Part shown: positions 1 to 7,221 of the stretch, piece after piece
How the letters are laid out: each line of letters opens with the position of its first letter
How positions within the stretch are numbered: position 1 is the first letter of the stretch
NCBI RefSeq assembly: GCF_900105175.1
Contig: NZ_LT629771.1
Coordinates: 3,100,001 to 3,164,000 of the forward strand
DNA from: Jiangella sp. DSM 45060
Lineage (GTDB): Bacteria > Actinomycetota > Actinomycetes > Jiangellales > Jiangellaceae
Reading direction: 5' to 3'
DNA: 64,000 nucleotides
Position numbers and translations under genes: made by a program
The notes under the pieces: model-generated
Databases searched by the model: none
Seen by the model: the letters and a program-made list of their open reading frames with translations, nothing else
Told to the model about the DNA's origin: nothing

Positions 1-1
1 C

Positions 2-370
2 GACATGGCCGGCCGGTTCGTCACCCAGGAGACGCGTTCGGAGCTGCCGGACCCCGACGAGACCGAGCGCGTCGCGGCGTTCCTGCGCGACCGGCTGCCC
101 GGCGCCGCGGGCCCGGAACTGGTCAGCAAGACCTGCGTCTACGACATGCCGCCGGACCGCGAGTTCGTCCTCGACCACGTGCCCGGCCACCCCCGCGTCG
201 TCGCCGCCGTCGGCGCCGGGCACGCCGCCAAGTTCGCCTCGCTGCTCGGCGAGATCCTCGCGTCGCTGGCCACGACGGGCACCAGCCGGCACCCGATCGA
301 CGCGTTCCGGGCCGACCGGCCGGCCCTCGCCGACCCCGCCTTCGTCCCGTCGTTCCGGCTGTCGTCATGA
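2..370 (+). CDS. FAD-dependent amine oxidase, sarcosine oxidase-like (3' part only)
   Basis: The reading frame is open at the left edge, so only about 122 C-terminal residues are present. The motif SKTCVYDMPPD matches the KxCxYTxTPD region of monomeric sarcosine oxidase and N-methyltryptophan oxidase, in which the Cys carries the covalent flavin. It is followed by a hydrophobic strand and GAGHAAKFASLLGEILA, the usual C-terminal flavin-contact segment. The family oxidises secondary amino acids to an imine with release of hydrogen peroxide. The stop overlaps the next start (ATGA), so the two genes are probably cotranscribed. Substrate cannot be judged from this fragment. Confidence 0.8.
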   Translation, partial: DMAGRFVTQETRSELPDPDETERVAAFLRDRLPGAAGPELVSKTCVYDMPPDREFVLDHVPGHPRVVAAVGAGHAAKFASLLGEILASLATTGTSRHPIDAFRADRPALADPAFVPSFRLSS

Positions 371-825
371 CCGGCCGGTACGCGGAGCTGCTGCGCTGGG
401 CCCACGACGGCGAGGTGTTCGGCGCGGCGTTCCTGCGGGCGCTGGCCGGCGGTTCCGCCCACACGGAGCACCGTGCGGAGCTGACGGCGCTGCTGGACCT
501 GGAGGAACGCACACTGGCCCTGCTGGCGCCCGTCGTCGCCGCCTCGTTGGGCCCGGTCGACGACGCCGCGGCACTCTCCCGGGCGGCGGCGTACGCGGCC
601 CGGGTCGCGGCGGCGCCCTGGGACGCCTTCCTCACCGACCTCGCCGACGGCGCCGTGCGGGCCCTGCCGCGCTTCGCCGAGCTGGTCGCGGCCGCGCCGG
701 CGGACCAGCGCGTCCGGTTCGAGCGGCTGGCCGAGCACGAGCGGGTGGTCGGCGAGTTCGCCCGCCTCTCCCTCGCCGGCGACACCCCCTCCGCCCTCGC
801 CGTCGTCGAGGCACACCTGCGCTGA
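367..825 (+). CDS. Hypothetical helical protein, 152 aa
   Basis: I do not recognise this family. The protein is predicted to be almost entirely alpha-helical, rich in Ala, Leu, Arg and Glu, with no membrane segment, signal peptide or Cys. It starts at an ATG overlapping the stop of the sarcosine-oxidase-like gene (ATGA), so translation is probably coupled and its role may be linked to that oxidase. The pattern of Glu/His residues (EHRAEL near the N-terminus, LAEHERVVGEF near the C-terminus) is loosely like small four-helix proteins, but no metal-site motif is convincing. It ends just before a strong hairpin. Confidence 0.65.
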   Translation: MTGRYAELLRWAHDGEVFGAAFLRALAGGSAHTEHRAELTALLDLEERTLALLAPVVAASLGPVDDAAALSRAAAYAARVAAAPWDAFLTDLADGAVRALPRFAELVAAAPADQRVRFERLAEHERVVGEFARLSLAGDTPSALAVVEAHLR

Positions 826-843
826 GTCGGCCCGCGACGGCTC

Positions 844-891
844 ATGGTGGGCGGTTCGCTGGCGCCCTGGCACCAGCGAACCGCCCACCAT
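844..891. terminator. Perfect 19-bp stem hairpin between convergent genes
   Basis: Positions 844-862 and 873-891 are exact reverse complements (arms begin ATGGTGGGCGG and end CCGCCCACCAT), with a 10-nt loop. It lies between a + strand gene ending at 825 and a - strand gene ending at 907, so it can terminate transcription from both sides. There is no U-run on either strand, which is common in high-GC actinobacteria. Confidence 0.8.
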
Positions 892-906
892 CGCTCCGGC
901 CCTGCG

Positions 907-1824
907 TCAGCCGCGACGGGCCCGGCGCAGCTCGTGAGCGACGGCCCAGGCGTCGGACAGCGGGCCGAGGTGGCCGAGCTTGTCGGGGTTGACGACGGAG
1001 CGGATGGCCTGGATGCGGCCGTCCAGCACGTCCAGCGACATGGTGGCGATCAGCGCGCCGTCGCGGTCCTCGACGACGGCGCCGGGCTGGCCGTTCAGCG
1101 TGCGCGGCCGCAGCCTCGCGCCGACGGTGTCGAGCAGCGGGAGGATCGACGTGACCAGGCGGGCGACGTTGTCGGCGCCGTACACGCCCTTCGCCAGCGC
1201 GGGCGCCTTGCCACCGCCGTCGCCGACCATCTGGACGTCGGCCGCGAGCAGCTCGCGCAGGCCGTCGACGTCACCGTCGCGGACCGCGTCGAAAAACCGG
1301 GCCGCCAGCTCGTCGCGCTCCTGCTGGTCGGCCGCGAACCGGGGCCGCCCCTCGTCCATGTGCCGGCGGGCCCGGACGGCGAGCTGGCGGCAGGCCGTCT
1401 CGGACCGGTCGACGGCCGCCGCGATCTCCGGGAAGCCGAAGCCGAACACGTCGCGCAGCACGAACACCGCCCGCTCCAGCGGGCTGAGCCGCTCGAGCAG
1501 CAGCAGCGCCGCCATCGACACGGAGTCGGCCAGCTCGGCGGAGCGGGCCGGGTCCTCGTACGGGTCGGTGGCCAGCGGCTCGGGCAGCCACGGCCCGACG
1601 TACTCCTCGCGCCGCACCCGGGCCGAGCGCAGCACGTCGATCGACACCCGGGTGACGACGGCGGACAGGTACGCCTTGACCGACTTGGGCTGGGTGGTGG
1701 ACGTCTGGTAGCGCAGCCACGTCTCCTGGACGGCGTCCTCGGCCTCGCTGACGCTGCCCAGCAGCCGGTACGCGATGGAGAACAGCAGCGGCCGCAGGTC
1801 CTCGAACTCCTCGGCCGGGGTCAT
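907..1824 (-). CDS. ECF41-type RNA polymerase sigma factor (SigJ-like) with SnoaL-like C-terminal domain
   Basis: A 305-residue sigma factor: sigma region 2 at about residues 5-70 (RPLLFSIAYRLLGSVSEAED), region 4 at about 110-165, then a SnoaL/NTF2-like extension of about 130 residues. The extension carries the two hallmarks of group ECF41, WLPEPL in the linker and NPDKL near the C-terminus; in studied members it tunes activity in place of an anti-sigma factor. The start is the ATG overlapping the stop of the epimerase gene (ATGA), preceded by AAGGAGG inside that gene. ECF41 genes are characteristically next to a carboxymuconolactone decarboxylase, oxidoreductase or epimerase, and here the epimerase is directly upstream in the same operon. 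The operon is probably autoregulated through the promoter at 2797-2823. Confidence 0.92.
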   Translation of the reverse strand: MTPAEEFEDLRPLLFSIAYRLLGSVSEAEDAVQETWLRYQTSTTQPKSVKAYLSAVVTRVSIDVLRSARVRREEYVGPWLPEPLATDPYEDPARSAELADSVSMAALLLLERLSPLERAVFVLRDVFGFGFPEIAAAVDRSETACRQLAVRARRHMDEGRPRFAADQQERDELAARFFDAVRDGDVDGLRELLAADVQMVGDGGGKAPALAKGVYGADNVARLVTSILPLLDTVGARLRPRTLNGQPGAVVEDRDGALIATMSLDVLDGRIQAIRSVVNPDKLGHLGPLSDAWAVAHELRRARRG

Positions 1825-2759
1825 GCCGCCTCCTCCTTGAAGCCGGCGCGCCAGGTGGGGTACCGCAGCTGCCAGCCGAGTTCCCGCTTGGCCTTCGCGT
1901 TGGAGAACGGCCGCGCCTGGGTCATGGCCGCCACGCCCATCTCGCCGGCGACCGGCCGGACCAGCCACGCCGGGACCCGCAGCGGCCGCTTCGCCCCCAC
2001 GCACGCGGCGAGGTACGGCAGCCACTCGCGGACGGGGGCGGGCTCGTCGTCGACGATGTTGTACACGCCGGTCGCGCGTTGCTCCACAGCCAGCACGGTA
2101 GCGCTCGCCGCGTCGTCGATGTGCACCAAGGAGAAATAGCCCGCGCCGCCGCCGATGACCGGCATCCGCCGTTTGCGGACCAGCTCGATCTGGTCCTCGA
2201 TGCCGCCGCCGGGGCCGTAGAAGACGCCGTAGCGCAGCGCCGCGCCCCCGGCCTTCACGACCACGTCCTCGACGTAGCGCAGCGGCCGGGCGATGACCCG
2301 CAGTTTCGCCGGCAGCTGCTCCGGCGGCAGTGGCTCGTCCTCGGTGATCGGGCCGGCGTCGCGCTGCGCCGGCCAGGTGGCCAGGCTCTGCGCGACGACG
2401 TGCGTGACGCCGGTCGCCGCGGCGGCGGCGAGCAGGTGGTCGGTGCCGTCGGTGCGCAGCCGGTTGGTGACGGCGCCGAACTTCTCCGGATGCCGGTAGT
2501 CGGGCTTGCCGATGTAGTCGGGCGCCAGCGCGGTCATCTGGTGCACGATCGTGTCGGGCCGGGCGTGCGCCACCGCCTCGCCGACCGAGGCCGCGTCCAG
2601 CCCGTCCATCAGCACGCCCTCGGCGCCCAGCCGCTCCAGCAGGGCCAGCCGCTCCGGGCTCGTCGTCGTCGCCGTCACGTGGTGGCCCCGGGCCACCAGT
2701 TGCGGCACCAGGCGCCGCCCGATGGCTCCGGTCCCGCCCGCCACGAACACCCGCATCAC
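1821..2759 (-). CDS. NAD(P)-dependent epimerase/dehydratase (SDR), ECF41 partner
   Basis: A 312-residue extended or atypical SDR. The N-terminal Rossmann motif GGTGAIGRRLV (about residues 7-17) binds the dinucleotide. The region around residue 160 (RPLRYVEDVV, ALRYGVFYGPG) resembles the substrate-side loops of NAD-dependent epimerases, including the conserved R-x-G-x-x-Y-G-P motif. I do not see the classical YxxxK pair clearly, as in many atypical SDRs, so the reaction is unknown. It is the first gene of a two-gene operon with the ECF41 sigma factor and is the presumed target of that factor. AGGAG lies 7 nt before the ATG. Confidence 0.88.
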   Translation of the reverse strand: MMRVFVAGGTGAIGRRLVPQLVARGHHVTATTTSPERLALLERLGAEGVLMDGLDAASVGEAVAHARPDTIVHQMTALAPDYIGKPDYRHPEKFGAVTNRLRTDGTDHLLAAAAATGVTHVVAQSLATWPAQRDAGPITEDEPLPPEQLPAKLRVIARPLRYVEDVVVKAGGAALRYGVFYGPGGGIEDQIELVRKRRMPVIGGGAGYFSLVHIDDAASATVLAVEQRATGVYNIVDDEPAPVREWLPYLAACVGAKRPLRVPAWLVRPVAGEMGVAAMTQARPFSNAKAKRELGWQLRYPTWRAGFKEEAA

Positions 2760-2780
2760 GTCACGCTCCTCGTCCGGTCG

Positions 2781-4268
2781 TCACTCCCGTTCCCGAGACG
2801 AGACAGCGCGGCGTGCCGTGACATGGGCGACGGCGGCGGCCGCCAGCGGGAGCGCGACCAGCAGCAACACCGGCCAGTCGCCGGTGCGGGCGTACGGTGT
2901 CGGGCCGGTGCGCAGCGGCACCTCCTGCTCGAGCAGCTCCTGCGTGCCCAGACCGCTGAGCCGCGTCACCGACCCGTCGGGCAGCACGACGGCGGAGTAG
3001 CCGGTCGGCGCGGCCTGCAGGACGGTGCGGCCGAACTCGCGGGCGCGCAGCCGCGACGCCGCCACCTCGATGGCCGGCACCTCCTCGCCGACGTACGACG
3101 AGGCGTTGGTGGGCGCGAGCACCAGCTCGCCGCCGTCGCGGACCCCGTCGGCGACGCGGCCGGCGAAGAACACCTCGTAGGAGATGACGATGGCCAGCGG
3201 CCGGCCGGCCGCCTGGACGACGGCGTCGGTCGTGCCGACGATCGCGTCGCGCGGGACGAACCGGGTGTCGTCGCTGAGCCGCTCGAACAGGCCGCGCAGC
3301 GGGATGTACTCGCCGAACGGGACGCGGTGGCGCTTCTCGTACCGGTCGACGATGCGGCCGTCCGGGCCCCAGACGACCGAGGCGTTGCGGAAGCCGTCGC
3401 CCTCGCGTTCGGTGAGGCCGACGACCAGCGTGGTGCGCAGCCGCCGGGCCTGCTCGGCGAACGCCTCGTCCAGCGCGGTGCCGGCGGCCGGGCCGTCGAC
3501 GTCGGCGACGTTCTCGGGCAGCAGGACGACGTCCGGCTCGCCCCGGACCTGCTCCAGCGCGTCGAGGTGGCGGTTGGTGGCGTCCATCGAGTCGACGAAG
3601 ATCGCCCGCAGGCCGCGCGGCCCGCCGCCCTGCACGATCACCGCGTCCAGGCTGCCCGCGTCCTGCGTGCCGGCGGCGCCACCGAGCGCGATCGGCAGCC
3701 CGGCGGCGACGACGGCGGTCGCGGCGGCCACGACGCGGGTGCGGTTCGGACCCGCGACGACCGCGGCCAGCGCCCCGCCGGTGAGCGCCGCGAGCGCCGT
3801 CACGAACAGCGCGCCGCCCAGCGGCGCGACCGCCAGGAACGGGCTGTCGGCCAGGCTCAGCCCGAACGCCGGCAGCGGGAAACCGCCGAACGGGAAGCGG
3901 TACTGCGCGGCCTCGAGCGCCACCAGCGCGGCCGGGGCGACCAGCCACCAGCCCGGCCATCGTCTGGCCGAGCGGCCCGGCGACACCGCCGCGACCAGCG
4001 CCAGCAGCACCGTCTCGAGCACCGCCACGGCGACGTAGCCCGCCGCGTTGAAGTCGATCAGCCAGCGCAGCGCGACGACGTAGTGCACCGCGCCGCACAG
4101 CGCGCCCAGCCAGAGCCGGTCGCGGGGTGAGTGCCCCGCCAGCGCCAGCACGAACCCGGCCACGCCCAGCGGGAACAGCGGCCACCAGTCGCGCGGCGGC
4201 AGCGCCAGCCACCACAGCAGCGCGACGGCCACCATCAGCCCGGCGCTGACCGCGCGCCGCTGGGTCAC
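2781..4268 (-). CDS. lnt: Apolipoprotein N-acyltransferase-like membrane protein with nitrilase domain
   Basis: A 495-residue protein: about six hydrophobic segments in the first 180 residues, a nitrilase/CN-hydrolase domain at about 205-465, and a final membrane segment near the C-terminus. This is the layout of Lnt, which N-acylates the lipid-modified Cys of lipoproteins on the outer face of the membrane. The Glu (LPENVADV) and Lys (YEKRHRVPFGEYIP) regions are conserved. The nucleophile region reads VISYEVFF where well-studied enzymes have CYE, so Ser replaces the catalytic Cys. It may be inactive, use Ser, or belong to an Lnt-like subfamily with another job. The start is GTG at 4268, overlapping the stop of the 39-aa gene upstream (GTGA). 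Longer in-frame starts exist but run through that small gene. Confidence 0.82.
   Translation of the reverse strand: MTQRRAVSAGLMVAVALLWWLALPPRDWWPLFPLGVAGFVLALAGHSPRDRLWLGALCGAVHYVVALRWLIDFNAAGYVAVAVLETVLLALVAAVSPGRSARRWPGWWLVAPAALVALEAAQYRFPFGGFPLPAFGLSLADSPFLAVAPLGGALFVTALAALTGGALAAVVAGPNRTRVVAAATAVVAAGLPIALGGAAGTQDAGSLDAVIVQGGGPRGLRAIFVDSMDATNRHLDALEQVRGEPDVVLLPENVADVDGPAAGTALDEAFAEQARRLRTTLVVGLTEREGDGFRNASVVWGPDGRIVDRYEKRHRVPFGEYIPLRGLFERLSDDTRFVPRDAIVGTTDAVVQAAGRPLAIVISYEVFFAGRVADGVRDGGELVLAPTNASSYVGEEVPAIEVAASRLRAREFGRTVLQAAPTGYSAVVLPDGSVTRLSGLGTQELLEQEVPLRTGPTPYARTGDWPVLLLVALPLAAAAVAHVTARRAVSSRERE
2797..2823 (-). promoter_or_regulatory. Putative ECF41 promoter driving the epimerase-sigma operon
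   Basis: On the - strand TGTCACG (2823-2817) is followed after exactly 16 nt by CGTC (2800-2797). The published ECF41 consensus is TGTCACA-N16-CGTC, so only one base differs. Transcription would start about 30 nt before the epimerase ATG at 2759. The site lies inside the 3' coding end of the Lnt-like gene. Confidence 0.75.
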
Positions 4269-4384
4269 CGCGGCGGCCCGTCGGCGACGCGCTCGATCAG
4301 AGCATCGGTCGTCGCGTACGGATCGATGCCGTGCGGGCCCGGAGCCGGCACTCGCGCGGCATCGCAGGTCGGGCAGTCGGTCAC
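4265..4384 (-). CDS. Small CxxC protein, 39 aa
   Basis: A short frame starting with GTG at 4384 (VTDCPTCDAARVPAP...) and ending in a GTGA overlap with the Lnt-like gene. The exact stop-start overlap, the single CPTC metal-ligand-like pair and the good upstream GGCAGGATGG sequence argue that it is translated and coupled to the downstream gene. No family is recognised. With one CxxC it could bind zinc only as a dimer, or act as a thiol peptide. It could also be simply a leader that controls translation of the Lnt-like gene. Confidence 0.45.
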   Translation of the reverse strand: MTDCPTCDAARVPAPGPHGIDPYATTDALIERVADGPPR

Positions 4385-4446
4385 CGTGCCATCCTGCCAC
4401 CGGCGCGGACGGCGGGCCGGCCGCCACCCCCGGCGCAACGCCGAGG

Positions 4447-5040
4447 TCAGCCGTACGTGACGCCGTAGCGCAGGTGGGTGACCTGCCGGCCCTGCACCAC
4501 CTGCAGCAGCTCCAGCGACGTCCGGTCGTTGCGCAGGTGCTCGAGGTAGCGCACGCCGTCGCGCAGGAGGATCGGGACGAGGTCGACCCGGATCTCGTCG
4601 AGGGCGCCGAGGTCGATGCACTGCTGCGCGATGTTCGGACCCGCGACGCCGATGTCCTTGTCGCCGGCGAGGGCGCGGGCGCCGTCCAGGGCCTCCTCGA
4701 CGCTGCCGACGAACGTGAACGGCGCGTCGGGAACGGGCGGCCAGTTCTCCGGCGGCGGCCGGTGCGTCACCACGAACGTCGGCGAGTCGTTCGGCGGCCG
4801 GCCACCCCAGCCGTGGGCGTGGTCGAAGATCCGCCGTCCGGCGATGAAGACGCCCTCGGTCTCGTTCTGGCGCCAGTAGGCGGCGCTCGCCTCGGACATC
4901 CGGAACACGATCGGGTAACCGGCCGGACGCACCTCGACGTCGCCGCTGGTGTACCAGTCGAACAGGGCGCCGACGGAGTCGTCGGGGTACGCGACGAAGC
5001 CGTCGAGCGACATGGTGAAGCTGGAGAAGACGACGCCCAT
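4447..5040 (-). CDS. Dihydrofolate reductase-family (RibD C-terminal domain-like) protein
   Basis: A 197-residue single-domain protein. The N-terminus VFSSFTMSLDGFVAYPDDSVGALFDWY is the standard opening of the RibD_C/DHFR-like family. GVFIAGRRIFDHAHGWGGRPP and the GDKDIGVAGPNIAQQCIDLGALDEIRVDLVPILL block (quoted here only as the region at about residues 125-160) hold the NADPH-contact loops. The family uses NADPH, but most stand-alone members have no known substrate. It is a - strand gene separated by 78 bp from the GntR regulator upstream, with no obvious promoter in between. Confidence 0.85.
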   Translation of the reverse strand: MGVVFSSFTMSLDGFVAYPDDSVGALFDWYTSGDVEVRPAGYPIVFRMSEASAAYWRQNETEGVFIAGRRIFDHAHGWGGRPPNDSPTFVVTHRPPPENWPPVPDAPFTFVGSVEEALDGARALAGDKDIGVAGPNIAQQCIDLGALDEIRVDLVPILLRDGVRYLEHLRNDRTSLELLQVVQGRQVTHLRYGVTYG

Positions 5041-5118
5041 CAGTGCCTCCTGGTCGGGTCCGCGCCCGTCGCCGGATCAGACCACGCCGGGCCGCGGAAC
5101 TCATCGCCGCGACAGAGC

Positions 5119-5889
5119 TCAGCCCGGCCGGCGCTCCTGGCGCAGCACCGCCTCGTAGCGGTCGCCGCGGTAGACCGCCTCGGTGTAGTGGACGACGCGG
5201 CCGGCGTCGTCGCGGGCGACGGTGTGGACGCGCAGGGCCGGCTCGCCGGCGGCCAGCTCCAGCAGCCGGCTGTGCAGTTCGTCGAGCAGGACGGCGACGA
5301 TGCGCTGCTCCGTCACCCACAACTGCACGCCCCACTCGCGCTCGAGCACCTCGTACAGGGACGCGTCGGTGAGGTCGACCTCCTCGAGGCCGGCGAACCG
5401 GGCGGCCGGCAGGTGCGCCCGCTCGACCGCCATCGGCACGTCGTCGCCCGTGCGGACCCGCTCGATCTGCACCGTCGCGGCGTCGTCGGCGATCTCCAGC
5501 TGCTGGGCCACCGACCGGCTGGCCCGCCCCCGCGCACTGGTGAGCATCCGCGACCCCGGCCGCATGCCGCGGTGGCGCATCTCCTCGGTGAACGACGTCA
5601 CCGACGCCGACTGGCTGACGCTGACCCGGCGGTCGGCGACGAATGTGCCGCTGCCCTGCACCCGGTACGTCAGGCCCTCGCCGCTCATGCGCTCGAGCTC
5701 GCCGCGGACGGTCTGCCGGGCGACGCCGAAGCGGCTGGCCAGCACCCGCTCCGACGGCAGCAGCGAGCCCGGTTCGAGCGTGCTGACCAGCTCTTCCAGC
5801 AGCCGGCGCAGCTCGCGGCCCTTCGTGGCCCGGCCCGGGAGGTTCTCGGGCAGCAGGCCGGCGACCGGCTCGGAGCGGGCGCGGCTCAT
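5119..5889 (-). CDS. GntR-family regulator (HutC/UTRA subfamily), DasR-like
   Basis: 256 residues. The winged HTH at about 25-85 contains LLPSERVLASRFGVARQTVRGEL, of which the first 16 residues form the typical GntR turn. A UTRA effector domain follows at about 95-245 (LEIADDAATVQIERVR, MAVERAHLPAARFAGL, LRVHTVARDD). UTRA regulators of the DasR/NagR type bind phosphorylated amino sugars. It sits downstream of the MDR dehydrogenase on the same strand. The divergent promoter region 130 bp beyond the dehydrogenase start holds three TGG-N-CTAG-N-CCA-like sites, the half-site pattern of the DasR operator. I therefore infer that it represses this whole cluster and releases it when a sugar signal accumulates. 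The RBS before the chosen ATG is weak. Confidence 0.85.
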   Translation of the reverse strand: MSRARSEPVAGLLPENLPGRATKGRELRRLLEELVSTLEPGSLLPSERVLASRFGVARQTVRGELERMSGEGLTYRVQGSGTFVADRRVSVSQSASVTSFTEEMRHRGMRPGSRMLTSARGRASRSVAQQLEIADDAATVQIERVRTGDDVPMAVERAHLPAARFAGLEEVDLTDASLYEVLEREWGVQLWVTEQRIVAVLLDELHSRLLELAAGEPALRVHTVARDDAGRVVHYTEAVYRGDRYEAVLRQERRPG

Positions 5890-5981
5890 GGCCGGCCGCC
5901 ACCGGTGGTCTGATGATCCGCGAGGAGATGCATGGCGGCACCCAATCTAGCGGCGGCTCGGTGTCCGGGGCAGCACCGGTA

Positions 5982-6992
5982 TCAGCCGACCCAGTCGAAG
6001 ATCACACCCATGGTCGTGCCCCGCTCGGTGGTCACCAGCCGGTAGGCCGCCGCGCAGTCCTCGGGCGCGAAGTGGTGCGTGTTCAGCCCGTCGGCGCGGA
6101 TCCGGCCGGTGGTGATCAGCCCGAAGAACGAGCGGTAGGTCTCGGCCTCGACGTCCAGCCGCAGCGGGCCGTGCGCGCCGCGGATCCGCAGGCCGCGGGT
6201 GATGACGTCCTTGGTGAGGTGCTGCTCCGACGGCGCGCCCGGGTCGCCGAGCAGCACGACCGTCCCGTGGTCGCGGACCAGCCCCAGCGCCTTCGGCAGC
6301 ATGTCCGGCCGCCCGGTGGTGTCGATGACGACGCGCGGCGCCTCGCCGAAGCCGGCCGCGACGATCTCGTCGGCCCGCTCCCCCGGGTCGCCCTCGACGA
6401 CCGCCGTGGCGCCGCCGCGCAGCGCGAGCTCGAGCCGCTGCGGCGCGATGTCGGCGACGATGACGGTCTCGGCGCCGGCGGCGACGGCCCAGCGCACCGA
6501 CATCTGGCCGATCGGCCCGGCGCCGATCACCAGCACGCCGTCGCGCAGCCGGTGCTCGGCCGCCTCGGCGCCGACGTAGGCCACCTGCGCGAGCGTGGCC
6601 CATGGTGCGAGGTCGGAGGCGATCGCGTCGGGCACCGGGAAGCACTCGGCCGCGTCGACGACGGCGTGCGAGGCGTGCGAGATGCGGGCCATGATCCGGT
6701 CGCCCGGCACCAGGCCGGTGACGTCCGCGCCGGTCTCCTCGACCACCGCGGTGGCCGTGTAGCCGGGCAGGAACGGGTACTGCACGTAGTCGTCCCAGTG
6801 CGAGCCCGGCTCGAACGTGCCCTTCAGCGCGGTGGTCTCGGTACCGGTGCTGATCAGCGAGTACTCCGAGCGCAGGCGCACCTGCCCCGCCTCGACGCCC
6901 GGGAGGTCGAACGGCTCCAGCTCGACCTTGCCCGGACCGGGGAACACGACGCGCTGGCCGCGGCTCGAACGGTGGTGAGGGGACATCGGCAC
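5982..6992 (-). CDS. Zinc-independent MDR dehydrogenase
   Basis: 336 residues with the medium-chain dehydrogenase layout: a GroES-like domain at about 20-130, then a Rossmann fold with the motif VLVIGAGPIGQMSV at about 155. The catalytic-zinc Cys of alcohol dehydrogenases is absent: the position reads SLISTGTETTALKG. That STGTE variant is typical of the MDR half of bi-domain oxidoreductases whose other half is a Gfo/Idh/MocA domain. A separate Gfo/Idh/MocA gene is present in the divergent operon (12569-13555), which suggests both act on the same sugar intermediate. First gene of a - strand operon with the GntR regulator, facing the operators at 7045-7143. Confidence 0.85.
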   Translation of the reverse strand: MPMSPHHRSSRGQRVVFPGPGKVELEPFDLPGVEAGQVRLRSEYSLISTGTETTALKGTFEPGSHWDDYVQYPFLPGYTATAVVEETGADVTGLVPGDRIMARISHASHAVVDAAECFPVPDAIASDLAPWATLAQVAYVGAEAAEHRLRDGVLVIGAGPIGQMSVRWAVAAGAETVIVADIAPQRLELALRGGATAVVEGDPGERADEIVAAGFGEAPRVVIDTTGRPDMLPKALGLVRDHGTVVLLGDPGAPSEQHLTKDVITRGLRIRGAHGPLRLDVEAETYRSFFGLITTGRIRADGLNTHHFAPEDCAAAYRLVTTERGTTMGVIFDWVG

Positions 6993-7044
6993 TGCCTCTC
7001 ATGCAGGTCGGGTGAGCGGATCGGATGGCCGGAACCGTACCACA

Positions 7045-7062
7045 AAGTGGCCTAGTCCACTT
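7045..7062. promoter_or_regulatory. DasR-like GntR operator 1
   Basis: AAGTGGCCTAGTCCACTT is an 18-bp near-perfect palindrome; only one symmetric pair fails. Its core TGG-C-CTAG-T-CCA has the half-site spacing of the DasR operator TGG-T-CTAG-A-CCA. It lies 53 bp before the dehydrogenase start and upstream of the TTGACA of the divergent promoter. Confidence 0.75.
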
Positions 7063-7074
7063 TTCTCCCACATC

Positions 7075-7103
7075 TTGACACCATCCCCGGGCTCTGCGAT
7101 TTT
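7075..7103 (+). promoter_or_regulatory. Promoter of the ABC transporter operon
   Basis: TTGACA (7075-7080), a 17-nt spacer and GATTTT (7098-7103), which keeps the -11 A and -7 T important in actinobacteria. The predicted start point near 7110 falls inside operator 2, so bound repressor would block open complex formation. Confidence 0.6.
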
Positions 7104-7108
7104 GGTGA

Positions 7109-7122
7109 GTGGACTAGGCCAC
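7109..7122. promoter_or_regulatory. DasR-like GntR operator 2
   Basis: GTGGACTAGGCCAC is the core of operator 1 in reverse orientation. It covers the predicted transcription start of the transporter operon. Confidence 0.75.
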
Positions 7123-7129
7123 CTTACGT

Positions 7130-7143
7130 GTGGACTGGGCCAC
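7130..7143. promoter_or_regulatory. DasR-like GntR operator 3
   Basis: GTGGACTGGGCCAC differs from operator 2 by one base and starts 21 bp after it, two helical turns, so two repressor dimers could bind cooperatively on one face of the DNA. Confidence 0.7.
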
Positions 7144-7221
7144 TCGGCTACCGCCCATCCGCGGCCTTCAGCAGCCACGCTGGTCCCTGGTGGACCGCGC
7201 CCATATCCAGACGGAGGCGTC

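Noticed and set aside
844..2139. 431-codon + strand frame antisense to the ECF41 sigma and epimerase genes
   Set aside because: Its product is low-complexity, Arg/Gly/Val-rich and has no family. The - strand frames carry clear sigma and SDR motifs with coupled starts.
2079..4130. 683-codon + strand frame opposite the Lnt-like gene
   Set aside because: Typical high-GC shadow frame, no motifs, and it crosses the end of the epimerase gene.
5886..5933. 15-codon frame (MHLLADHQTTGGGRP) ending in ATGA at the GntR start
   Set aside because: No RBS and no other support; overlap alone is weak evidence in such GC-rich DNA.
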